Both the position numbers and the translations under genes were made by a program. The notes beneath the pieces are model-generated. The model saw only the letters and a list, made by a program, of their open reading frames with translations, made no database searches and had not been told where the DNA came from. Shown piece after piece: positions 1 to 7,967 of a stretch of DNA of 18,632 bases. The stretch is from JBAXRT01 sp037131065 (GTDB lineage Bacteria > Bacteroidota > Bacteroidia > Bacteroidales > FEN-979): contig JBAXRT010000048.1 in the NCBI GenBank assembly GCA_037131065.1, positions 1 through 18,632 on the forward strand. Reading direction: 5' to 3'. The stretch's first letter is position 1. Each line of letters starts with the position of its first letter.

Positions 1-2095
1 TCAGTACGGTCCCCTGTTTCTTCTTCCTGCCCGAGCGGCCGCTTACCTGGGCCATGAGCTGAAATCCGCGCTCGGCTGCCCGGAAATCGGGAAAACTGAG
101 CATGTTGTCCGCATTCAGGATACATACTGTACTGACATGATCGAAGTCAAGACCCTTGGTCACCATCTGGGTTCCCACGAGGATGTCGATCTTCTGCTGC
201 TCAAAATCAGAAATTATCTGCTGGTACGAATGTTTCGAACGGGTGGTATCCAGGTCCATCCGTTTGATCCTTGCCTTCGGGAAAATGATCCCCAGCTCCT
301 CCTCGATCTTTTCGGTTCCGAATCCCTTCATTTTAATATGAACGCCCTGACATTCCGGGCATTTTTCAGGAACCCGGGTCACAAACCCGCAGTAATGGCA
401 TCGCAGCTGATTAGTCTGCTTGTGATAAACCAGGGTAACATCACAGTTTTTGCACGAAGGCATCCAGTTGCAGGTCTCACATTCAAGCCTCAGTGAGAAT
501 CCGCGGCGGTTCTGGAAGAGGATCGACTGCTCCCCGCTCCCGAGGGCTCGTTCCAGCTGATCCAGGAGGACGGAGGAGAAATGGGACCGCATGGTCCCTC
601 TTCGTGTCTCCAGTTTCACATCCACCACCTTGATCTTCGGAAGTTCCATCTCCCCGTATCGTTCCATGATCTCGACGAGGGCATATTTCCCGGCGCGGGC
701 ATTGAAGTAGCTTTCAATGGCTGGGGTGGCCGATCCCAAAAGGGTCTTTGCTCCCTGGGCGTGAGCCAGCCAGAGAGCGGCATCCCTCCCCTGGTAACGC
801 GGAGCCGGATCGTTCTGCTTGAAGGAGGAGTCGTGTTCCTCATCCACGATCACGAGCCCGAGCCTTGAGAATGGCAGGAAAACAGCCGACCGGGCGCCGA
901 GGATGATGTCGTATTTCTTCCCATCATTGCTGCCAAGCGGTGATTCCATCACCTTGTTCCAGATCTCAACCCGTTCCTGCTCGTTGAACCGCGAATGGTA
1001 AACGCCGACCCTGTCGCCGAAATATTTTCTCAGCCTGTTGATGATCTGGGTAGTGAGAGCAATTTCCGGAAGGAGGTAGAGCACCTGTTTCCCTTCATCA
1101 ATTGCTTCCCTGATCAGCTTGATGTAGAGCTCGGTCTTTCCGCTGGAAGTGACCCCGTGCAGAAGTACCACTTCCTTCCCGAGGAATGACTCGCGGATCT
1201 TTTCAAGGGTGGTTTGCTGGAGTGGCGTGAGTTCGATCGTGTCGGAGGATATTCCCTCCCCCGTCTCGCCGATCCGGCTGACGATCCTTTCAACGGTCAC
1301 GAAGACCCCTTTTTTAACCAGTCCCTCGACCATGGCGACACTGCCGTTGCTCTTTTTCAGCAGTTTGTTCCGGCTAACCTCCCTGGTCTTTTCCGATCCA
1401 TAGCCGGAAAGATGCACCCAGGTCATCAGCATCTCCAGTTGTTTTTTTGCCCGCTTTTCGAGCTGATCAAAGAGCTCACGCAGTTTTCCCTCCTCCTCCA
1501 GGTAGGGGGCGGCAAGGCCGACAAAAATCTCCTTCCTCGGTTTATAGCGGTCTTTCAGCTCCTCCTCCACCACGATGATCCCCTTCTCGATCATGGTCTT
1601 GATTACCGGGATGATCTTTTGCTGCCCGATGATCTTTGCCACTTCGCTGATCGGGATGGCCTTGCGGTAGTGCAGTGATTCAAAGAGCATGATCTCTCTC
1701 TCGTTCATGGCAGGAAGGTCGCCGGAGAGTGAAGGGCTTATAATGATGCGGGTTTCGCTGGTCAGCTTGAAGGCAGAGGGAAGGGCGGCGTTCATTACCT
1801 CTCCGGCGGAACAAAGGTAATAGGATGCCATCCACTCCCAGAAAGTGATCTGCCCTGAGTTGACGACCGGGTGATCGTCCAGTACCGAGAGAATAATCTT
1901 GGCTTCATACCTTAAAGGAGGCTCTCCATGGACCCTGCAAACCAGGGCCGTGTATATCTTCCTGGAGCCGAACTGTACCACAACCCTTACACCACGTGAA
2001 ACCTGGTCAACCAGGTCACCCGGGATCCGGTAGGTAAAAGTGCCGCTCACCGGGAGGGGCAGCAGCACATCGGCAAATAGGCATTTCTGTTCCAA
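1..2095 (-). CDS. priA: Primosomal protein N' (replication restart helicase PriA), 3' end cut by window edge
   Basis: This is a DNA helicase that reloads the replisome at stalled forks. I read 698 codons on the minus strand; the C-terminus lies beyond position 1. Visible features are an N-terminal PriA DNA-binding region with FADVLLPLPVSGTFTY at about residues 7-22, Walker A GVTSSGKT at 314-321, DEEH at 418-421, a zinc-binding region with eight cysteines (C539, C542, C548, C551, C566, C569, C579, C582), and helicase motif GTQMVTKGLDF at 641-651. The start is chosen as TTG at 2095-2093. The frame is open only back to the pfkA stop at 2119-2117, and no ATG or GTG precedes the conserved N-terminus. 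It lies 21 bases downstream of pfkA and is probably co-transcribed with it. The family call is very secure; the exact start is less so. Confidence 0.96.
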   Translation of the reverse strand, partial: MEQKCLFADVLLPLPVSGTFTYRIPGDLVDQVSRGVRVVVQFGSRKIYTALVCRVHGEPPLRYEAKIILSVLDDHPVVNSGQITFWEWMASYYLCSAGEVMNAALPSAFKLTSETRIIISPSLSGDLPAMNEREIMLFESLHYRKAIPISEVAKIIGQQKIIPVIKTMIEKGIIVVEEELKDRYKPRKEIFVGLAAPYLEEEGKLRELFDQLEKRAKKQLEMLMTWVHLSGYGSEKTREVSRNKLLKKSNGSVAMVEGLVKKGVFVTVERIVSRIGETGEGISSDTIELTPLQQTTLEKIRESFLGKEVVLLHGVTSSGKTELYIKLIREAIDEGKQVLYLLPEIALTTQIINRLRKYFGDRVGVYHSRFNEQERVEIWNKVMESPLGSNDGKKYDIILGARSAVFLPFSRLGLVIVDEEHDSSFKQNDPAPRYQGRDAALWLAHAQGAKTLLGSATPAIESYFNARAGKYALVEIMERYGEMELPKIKVVDVKLETRRGTMRSHFSSVLLDQLERALGSGEQSILFQNRRGFSLRLECETCNWMPSCKNCDVTLVYHKQTNQLRCHYCGFVTRVPEKCPECQGVHIKMKGFGTEKIEEELGIIFPKARIKRMDLDTTRSKHSYQQIISDFEQQKIDILVGTQMVTKGLDFDHVSTVCILNADNMLSFPDFRAAERGFQLMAQVSGRSGRKKKQGTVL

Positions 2096-2116
2096 GGAAA
2101 GTGCAGGATAAATGTT

Positions 2117-3097
2117 TTACAGCGCCAGTATCCTCGACATTTCGAGCATTTCGTGGTTGATGTCCTTATGGTGTTTGATAGCATTTTCGAACGGGGTGAA
2201 AACCACCTTTTTATCGATGATGCCGGCCATGGAGCCGCGCTGGCCGTCGATCAGTCCTTTTACGGCAACCGTTCCCAATGTGCTTGCCAGGACCCGGTCG
2301 AAGGCGCTTGGTGCGCCCCCCCGCTGGATATGGCCCAGCACCGTAACGCGTGCATCCATCTCGGGGATCACCTCCTTCACTTTGCGGGCAACCTCGTAAG
2401 CTCCACCTTCTTCATCACCCTCTGCCACGATTACGATGCCGCTGGTCTTGTTGCGGCGCCAGTCGTGTTTCAAAAGCCGGGCCAGGTTGCTTATATAGGT
2501 GGTTGTTTCCGGTACAAGGATGAACTCGGCGCCGCAGGCGATTCCGCTGCGCAGTGCGATGAACCCGGCGTCGCGTCCCATCACCTCGATGAAAAAGAGG
2601 CGGTCGTGGGAGGTTGCCGTATCACGGATCTTATCTGCTGCCTCCACCACGGTATTGATTGCGGTGTCATAACCGATGGTCGCATCGGTGCCGAACAGGT
2701 CATTGTCGATCGTCCCGGGCAGACCGATAATTGGAAAATTAAATTCATTGTCGAAAATCTGGGCGCCGGTAAACGTTCCGTTCCCGCCAATGGCGATAAG
2801 CCCGTCTATCTTGTGGTCCATGAGGTTCTGATAGGCCTTTAGGCGGCCTTCATACGTCATAAAACGCTGGCTCCTGGCGGTTTTCAGGATGGTCCCCCCG
2901 CGCTGGATGATGTTGCTTACCGAATTGCTCATCATTGGTTCAATCTGCCCGTCGATCATGCCTTCATAACCACGGTAGATCCCGCAAACATCGAGTCCGC
3001 AAAAGATACCCATCCTGACAGTGGCGCGTATGGCAGCATTCATTCCCGGGGAATCGCCGCCGGAGGTCATCACACCAATTTTCTGAATTTTTGACAT
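2117..3097 (-). CDS. pfkA: ATP-dependent 6-phosphofructokinase
   Basis: This cytosolic enzyme phosphorylates fructose 6-phosphate to fructose 1,6-bisphosphate, the committed step of glycolysis. The 326 residues are close to the roughly 320 of E. coli PfkA. Visible motifs are the N-terminal nucleotide loop TSGGDSPGMNAA (11-22), GGNGT (104-108), the catalytic PGTIDND (127-133) and MGRDAG (173-178). The glycine in PGTIDND and the glycine after GGN fit the ATP-dependent rather than the pyrophosphate-dependent type. In the GGDGS loop of E. coli the aspartate is a metal/ATP contact; here it is asparagine (N106). The gene starts at ATG 3097, 46 bases after the methyltransferase stop. A poor -7-like element (TACTTTTC on the minus strand) in that gap could give it its own promoter, but this is uncertain. 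Confidence 0.96.
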   Translation of the reverse strand: MSKIQKIGVMTSGGDSPGMNAAIRATVRMGIFCGLDVCGIYRGYEGMIDGQIEPMMSNSVSNIIQRGGTILKTARSQRFMTYEGRLKAYQNLMDHKIDGLIAIGGNGTFTGAQIFDNEFNFPIIGLPGTIDNDLFGTDATIGYDTAINTVVEAADKIRDTATSHDRLFFIEVMGRDAGFIALRSGIACGAEFILVPETTTYISNLARLLKHDWRRNKTSGIVIVAEGDEEGGAYEVARKVKEVIPEMDARVTVLGHIQRGGAPSAFDRVLASTLGTVAVKGLIDGQRGSMAGIIDKKVVFTPFENAIKHHKDINHEMLEMSRILAL

Positions 3098-3143
3098 GGA
3101 GATCGGTTTTATTGAAAAGTAAAATTACGGATTTCGGGGCACT

Positions 3144-4172
3144 TCAGCTCTTGTTGTTGAAAACCTTTTTCCCTTCATAGAGATTGAAGGCAACGAAGCG
3201 GCACTCCAGCGGACCATTGAATACCGTTATCTTTTTTGATGGTTTCAAGCCGATGAATTTGATGGCCTCCAGGTCGGCGGAGATGAGCCATGCCTGAAAC
3301 CCGGAATATTTCCTTTTAAGCACGTTCCCGATCATCTTGTAAAAAGCAATGTTGTCGTCGAGTTTGAGCCGTTCGTCATACGGGGGATTCATGATGATGA
3401 AACCTTCGGAAAAAGGTGGTTCCGACTCCTCGAAGGTGTCCTGTTCCAGTGTTATTTCGTTTTGCAGGCCGGCCGCAGCGATATTCTCTTTGGCTGCTGC
3501 CATTGCCCTGGCCGACCGGTCGAGACCTGTGATCACTGTGCCGGAAGCAACAATCTGACCATCCGTCTCCCCTTTCACAGACCTCCACAGTTCAGCATCA
3601 AAATTTTTCCATTTCATGAATCCGTATTCGTTGCGCAAAAAACCGGCCGGGATCTTCTTCGCGGCCATAGCCGCCTCGATCAGGAAGGTGGCGGAACCAC
3701 ACATGGGATCAAGCAACGATGTTTTTTCGTCCCATCCCGACAGTTTGAGCAAGCCGGCCGCCAGCACTTCGTTGATCGGTGCCAGTCCGGTTGTTTTGCG
3801 GTAGCCACGCCTGTTCAGGGTCGTTCCGGAGCTGTCGAGGGAGAGTGAGCACAGGTTTTTATAAAGATGGACATTGACCCTCAGGTCGGGGTTATCAAGA
3901 TCCACCGAAGGACGCGAGCCGAATTTATCCCGGAGGCGGTCGACAATGGCATCCTTTGCCTTCTGGGAAACATATTGAGAATTGGTAAAAACAGTGAAAG
4001 AGATCACTGCATCCACAGCGAGGGTTTTTGTGGGATCGAGGTAATCTTCCCACGGGAATTCATGGATCCGGTCGTAAAAATCCTTCTGTTCCCTGACTTC
4101 AAATGAAAGCAGGGGCATGAGGATACGCAGGGCGGTCCGGCTGAGGTAATTCATGCGGTACATAAGCTGCAT
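3144..4172 (-). CDS. THUMP-domain class I SAM-dependent RNA methyltransferase (RlmL/Trm-like)
   Basis: This is a predicted N2-guanine 23S rRNA methyltransferase related to the N-terminal half of RlmKL. From the first ATG (4172) it has 342 residues. The sequence shows the end of a THUMP domain, the family block SLDSSGTTLNRRGYR (111-125) with APINEVLAAG (131-140), SAM-binding motif DPMCGSATF (155-163, with alanine where glycine is usual) and catalytic NPPY (262-265). The coding similarity clearly continues upstream of 4172 in the same frame: residues reading FLAKTISGLENVLADEL form the expected THUMP start. No ATG, GTG or TTG exists there before a stop near 4418, so the ATG at 4172 is probably internal. 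The true product is likely about 387 residues. It is first of a minus-strand set with pfkA and priA. The exact guanine modified cannot be told from sequence. Confidence 0.9.
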   Translation of the reverse strand: MQLMYRMNYLSRTALRILMPLLSFEVREQKDFYDRIHEFPWEDYLDPTKTLAVDAVISFTVFTNSQYVSQKAKDAIVDRLRDKFGSRPSVDLDNPDLRVNVHLYKNLCSLSLDSSGTTLNRRGYRKTTGLAPINEVLAAGLLKLSGWDEKTSLLDPMCGSATFLIEAAMAAKKIPAGFLRNEYGFMKWKNFDAELWRSVKGETDGQIVASGTVITGLDRSARAMAAAKENIAAAGLQNEITLEQDTFEESEPPFSEGFIIMNPPYDERLKLDDNIAFYKMIGNVLKRKYSGFQAWLISADLEAIKFIGLKPSKKITVFNGPLECRFVAFNLYEGKKVFNNKS

Positions 4173-4390
4173 GTCGCCCCTGAAGGAGGCAGCGCGCTTC
4201 AGGGTCTTAACTTCCGAGGCTCCGAGGCTCGTAAGCTCGTCGGCAAGTACATTCTCCAGCCCGGATATGGTCTTTGCGAGGAATTCGTATGTGACGGGTG
4301 ATTCCAGGTAAATGAATTTGACGGGGAAATTAAGGATTTTTTCTTCACCTGAGGCAGGATTTGTACCTTTGCCGAAAGGTTTTCCTGCAT
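4173..4390 (-). other. Upstream coding sequence of the methyltransferase without a standard start codon
   Basis: In frame with the methyltransferase this stretch encodes the first part of a THUMP domain (FLAKTISGLENVLADEL, then LGASEVKTLKRAASFRGD) joined directly to residue 1 of the ATG-4172 reading. The only plausible non-AUG starts are CTG at 4307-4305 and ATT at 4313-4311. An alternative is a one-base error or mutation in the run of six T (plus strand 4337-4342). Adding one base there would join an ATG at 4390-4388 to this frame. That ATG overlaps the start of the divergent gene at 4389, which makes it a less natural start. Confidence 0.6.
4364..4371 (+). promoter_or_regulatory. Candidate Bacteroidota -7 element for the outer-membrane protein gene
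   Basis: TACCTTTG fits the Bacteroidota sigma factor -7 consensus TAnnTTTG exactly and ends 17 bases before ATG 4389. A T-rich tract around 4337-4345 lies where the -33 element would be, but it has no clear TTTG. The leader would be only about ten bases. Confidence 0.45.
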
Positions 4391-6914
4391 GAATTTTCGC
4401 TCCGCGCTGATTTCATTTCTTCTCCTTTTTTTGTTTTTTCCCGGCCACAGCCAGGAACTCTATTATATTTCCGGGAAGATCGTTGACTCGAAGACGCACG
4501 CCCCGATGGCCTTCGTGAATATCGTGATCAACAACAGCAATTTCGGTGGCACCACCGACATCGACGGAAAATTCAGGCTTAAGACGAGCCAGAAGATCAG
4601 GACCCTTGAATGTTCTTATGTCGGCTACCGGACCCTGACTTACCAGGTTGGGAATAAAACCTCCGGTCTGATCCTCGAACTTGAGCAGAAAGAGATCGAC
4701 CTCCGAGAGGTGGAGATACTTCCCGGTATAAACCCCGCCCACCGAATCATCCGGAATACCATCGAAAACCGCGACATCAACGACCCTGAAAAAGTCAAAT
4801 CCTTCTCTTACACATCATATGACAAGACCATTTTCACGGTCGATTCCGACACAACCATTAAGGAAGACTTCTCCGCCCTGGTCGACACCTCCATGATCAA
4901 GCAGTTAAAGGGAATGGATGCAAATTTAACGCCACCCGGCGACTCCCTGAAGATCGACTCTGCAACAATTGATTCTGCCTCGAAGATCATAGACCGGCTG
5001 ATCGGCAAGCAATACCTTTTCCTGATGGAAAATGTAACCAAGCGTAAGTTCATGGCGCCAGACAAGAACTATAACAAGGTTATCGCCACAAAAATGTCGG
5101 GATTCAAAGATCCGATACTGGTTTTCCTTGCCACACAGATCCAGTCCTTTTCCTTTTACCATCCGTTCATCACCATTTTCCAGCGGGATTATGTGAACCC
5201 GATCGGGGCAGGGAGCCTCAGCAAATATTTCTACAAGCTTGAAGACACAACCTATACGGGAAAGGATACGGTATACATCATCTCTTTCCGCCCAAAGAAA
5301 GGGACCAATTTCGAGGGGCTGAAGGGGGTCATCGCCATCAACACCAACCACTGGGCGATCCAGAACGTAACGGCAGAGCCTTACTCCGGTGATGGCGGGC
5401 TGGTGATCCGCATCAACCAGCTCTATGAATTCATCGACAACCGGCAGTGGTTCCCGATCCAGCTGAACACCGATGTCTCATTCAACAACCTCCGGATCGG
5501 CAAGTACAAGGCGGTCGGCAGCGGGCGAAGTTATATACGCGATATCGTGCTGAACCCCGACCTGGTGCGGCGGGAATTCAGCAGCATCGATATTGACGTG
5601 GACAAAGACGCCACCATTCGTGATGAAGCATACTGGAACCAGTACCGGGTCGACAGCCTGACACCCAAGGACAGGGAAACATACAAAGTGCTTGACAGCG
5701 TAGGCAAAGCAAATAATTTTGACAAGGCGTCAAAAACCCTCCTGGCCCTCATCTCGGGACGCCTGCCCCTTGGACCCATCGACCTTGATATTGCCCGGTT
5801 TATCGGCTACTCCACCTATGAAGGGATCGTGCTCGGGATCGGTCTGCATACCAATGATCGCCTGTCGACCTGGTTCAAAGTGGGCGGATTTTACCAGTAT
5901 GCTTTTGCCAGTAAAACCTCAAAGTTCGGGATTGATATAAGTTTCCTCGTAAACCGGAGGCATGATGTCAGGATCGATGCGGGATTCAGCCAGGACCTTT
6001 TTGAGGCGGGAGGGGTTCGCTTCCCGAACAACAGTGAGACTTTGCTCGACGGAAATTTCAGGTCACTGATGATCAAAAAGATGGACCTGACCAGGAGTTT
6101 TGATCTCTCATTCCATTTCAGGGCACTGAAATTCATGCTGTTCAATTTGACATTCAACCATGATTTTAAACAGACCGGCACCTATGACTATGCAACCCAG
6201 ATCGAAGGTGTCACATTATTAAAGAATGAATTTATTTTTACGGAGATCGGGGCAGGCTTCAAATGGGCTTACGGAGAAAAGTTTCTGCAGACACCCAAGG
6301 CGAGGATCTCGCTCGGGACAAATTACCCTGTCGTGTTTTTCCAGTATACCCGGGGGATCAAGAATTTCCTCAGTGGCCAGTATGATTACAACAAGTTTGA
6401 CCTGAAGATCAGGAAGACCTTCAACATCAAGTTCCTCGGAAAATTTTCCTTTCAGTTCAATGCAGGGTATGTGGACGCGGCCATCCCGGCCTGTAATCTC
6501 TATTACGGGAATGCGAGCTACCGGCTGATCACCTTTTTTGCCCCCTTCAGCTTTGCCACGATGCGCATGAACGAATTTTTATCAGATACCTACCTTGGCC
6601 TTTACCTCTATCATGATTTCGGATCCTTGCTTTTCAAACCAAAAAAGTGGTTCCATCCCGAATTTGCCATTGCACAGAATTTCGGAATCGGCTGGCTGTC
6701 AAACAAGGAGAAATACAGTTATATCTATGGCACCCGGGAGATGAATCTTGGATACTACGAGTCGGGATTGCTGATCAACAACATCATTAACATAAAACTT
6801 CTTAATATAGGTATTGGTGCATTCTATCGCTGGGGGCCTTACTCCTTTGATAATGTTGGGGATAATTTCGCTTACAAGGTCTCCATCTTTTTCCCAATGT
6901 CTAAACTGAATTAA
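4389..6914 (+). CDS. DUF5686-type outer-membrane protein with carboxypeptidase-regulatory-like domain
   Basis: This is an 841-residue protein of a family widespread in Bacteroidota whose function is not established. Residues 1-22 form a signal peptide (hydrophobic stretch, then GHSQ/E), so it is exported. Residues about 24-110 form a CarboxypepD_reg-like beta-sandwich: ISGKIVDSKTHAPMAFVNI, then GGTTDIDGKFRL and SYVGYRTL, the same plug-preceding domain seen in SusC-like receptors. The rest matches the DUF5686 pattern, with many alternating aromatic strands in the last 400 residues that suggest an outer-membrane beta-barrel. I see no TonB plug domain, so it is not a SusC-type transporter. It stands alone: divergent from the methyltransferase and separated from the next gene by 81 bases that contain a promoter. 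Confidence 0.9.
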   Translation: MNFRSALISFLLLFLFFPGHSQELYYISGKIVDSKTHAPMAFVNIVINNSNFGGTTDIDGKFRLKTSQKIRTLECSYVGYRTLTYQVGNKTSGLILELEQKEIDLREVEILPGINPAHRIIRNTIENRDINDPEKVKSFSYTSYDKTIFTVDSDTTIKEDFSALVDTSMIKQLKGMDANLTPPGDSLKIDSATIDSASKIIDRLIGKQYLFLMENVTKRKFMAPDKNYNKVIATKMSGFKDPILVFLATQIQSFSFYHPFITIFQRDYVNPIGAGSLSKYFYKLEDTTYTGKDTVYIISFRPKKGTNFEGLKGVIAINTNHWAIQNVTAEPYSGDGGLVIRINQLYEFIDNRQWFPIQLNTDVSFNNLRIGKYKAVGSGRSYIRDIVLNPDLVRREFSSIDIDVDKDATIRDEAYWNQYRVDSLTPKDRETYKVLDSVGKANNFDKASKTLLALISGRLPLGPIDLDIARFIGYSTYEGIVLGIGLHTNDRLSTWFKVGGFYQYAFASKTSKFGIDISFLVNRRHDVRIDAGFSQDLFEAGGVRFPNNSETLLDGNFRSLMIKKMDLTRSFDLSFHFRALKFMLFNLTFNHDFKQTGTYDYATQIEGVTLLKNEFIFTEIGAGFKWAYGEKFLQTPKARISLGTNYPVVFFQYTRGIKNFLSGQYDYNKFDLKIRKTFNIKFLGKFSFQFNAGYVDAAIPACNLYYGNASYRLITFFAPFSFATMRMNEFLSDTYLGLYLYHDFGSLLFKPKKWFHPEFAIAQNFGIGWLSNKEKYSYIYGTREMNLGYYESGLLINNIINIKLLNIGIGAFYRWGPYSFDNVGDNFAYKVSIFFPMSKLN

Positions 6915-6935
6915 CCGGGTGATTTTTTCGCTGCT

Positions 6936-6965
6936 TTTGTACATATCAATAATTCTTTATATTTG
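6936..6965 (+). promoter_or_regulatory. Candidate Bacteroidota promoter for the respiratory cluster
   Basis: A -33-like TTTG (6936-6939) and a perfect -7 element TATATTTG (6958-6965, consensus TAnnTTTG) are separated by 18 bases. The -7 element lies 30 bases before ATG 6996. This is the only good promoter match ahead of the nine tightly spaced genes that follow, so it probably drives the iron-sulfur/NrfD/oxidase operon. Confidence 0.6.
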
Positions 6966-6995
6966 CGACTGTGATCCACCATCAACTCATGTTTC

Positions 6996-7967
6996 ATGGA
7001 AGAAAATCACGTTGAAAAAAAGGCGGGAGATCCTGAAAAAGAAGGGGGTACTTCCCGCCGGGATTTTTTAAAAAATCTTGGTCTTGCCGGGGCCGGGGTT
7101 GTAACAGGCGCGGCGGCACTTTACACCGGTCACCTTGTGGAAGGACAGAAAGAGTCCAACAGCGAGAGCCAGATCCTTCTCACACAGGACGGCAAGCTGG
7201 TAAGGGTTGATTCCCTGGAGCTGAAGGCCGTGGAGAAGACCGGTGAGGCGCTCCTGGAGGCAGAAGGGCGCGAGGGCATCCCCGGCCGCCGTTGGGTACT
7301 GGTCGTCGACCTTTCACACTGCAGGAATGCACGCAAATGTATCCTGGCCTGCCAGGATGCCCACCAGCTGCGGCCCGAACAGTACCATGTGAATACGCTG
7401 CAGATGCAGGATTCGCCCAACACGGCTCCCTATCACATGCCAAAGCATTGCCAGCACTGCGACAACCCGCCGTGTGTCTCGGTATGCCCGGTGGATGCCA
7501 CATTTAAAAGGCAGGACGGGATCGTGCTGATCGACAACACCCGCTGCATCGGCTGCCGCTTCTGCATGGCTGCCTGTCCATACTCGGCCAGGATCTTTCA
7601 GTGGATTGAGCCAAAGGATGCCGCCAAATATACAGGACAACCCTATAATGTCGAACTGAATGTTCCCCAGAAACTGGGCACGATCTCAAAGTGCCTTTTC
7701 AGCGCCGACCAACTGCGTGAAGGAAAACTTCCTTACTGCGTCAGCGCCTGTCCGAACGGGGTTTATTATTTCGGGGATGAAAATGAGGATGCCGTTACCA
7801 ACGGAACGACCAAGGAGACCGTGAGGCTCAGCAGGCTTTTACGCGACAACGGCGGGTACCAGCTGATGACCGGGCTCGGGACCAAACCGAGGGTTTACTA
7901 CCTTCCACCGAAGAACCGCCTCTTCCCTTTTGAAACACCGGCTGGCGAAAAACCTGAAAAATCGTGA
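6996..7967 (+). CDS. Tat-exported multi-cluster iron-sulfur protein (NrfC/PsrB/ActB C-terminal type)
   Basis: This is a predicted periplasmic electron-transfer subunit that partners the NrfD-like protein encoded next. Residues 20-26 are a twin-arginine motif (SRRDFLK) followed by a hydrophobic stretch, so the protein should be exported folded with its clusters. Four cysteine motifs typical of NrfC/PsrB/DmsB are present: I at C109, C115, C119; II at C152, C155, C160, C164; III at C184, C187, C190, C194; IV at C233, C248, C252. Motifs II and III are complete. Motif I has Ala112 and motif IV has Ser236 where the second cysteine is normally found, so two clusters may be [3Fe-4S] or otherwise modified. 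No molybdopterin catalytic subunit is adjacent. The stop overlaps the GTG start of the next gene (GTGA), so the two are translationally coupled. The family is clear; the physiological electron donor is inferred. Confidence 0.92.
   Translation: MEENHVEKKAGDPEKEGGTSRRDFLKNLGLAGAGVVTGAAALYTGHLVEGQKESNSESQILLTQDGKLVRVDSLELKAVEKTGEALLEAEGREGIPGRRWVLVVDLSHCRNARKCILACQDAHQLRPEQYHVNTLQMQDSPNTAPYHMPKHCQHCDNPPCVSVCPVDATFKRQDGIVLIDNTRCIGCRFCMAACPYSARIFQWIEPKDAAKYTGQPYNVELNVPQKLGTISKCLFSADQLREGKLPYCVSACPNGVYYFGDENEDAVTNGTTKETVRLSRLLRDNGGYQLMTGLGTKPRVYYLPPKNRLFPFETPAGEKPEKS

Noticed and set aside
2153..2842. 229-codon open frame antisense to pfkA
   Set aside because: It is a shadow of a highly conserved gene, and its translation has no recognisable motif or neighbour logic.
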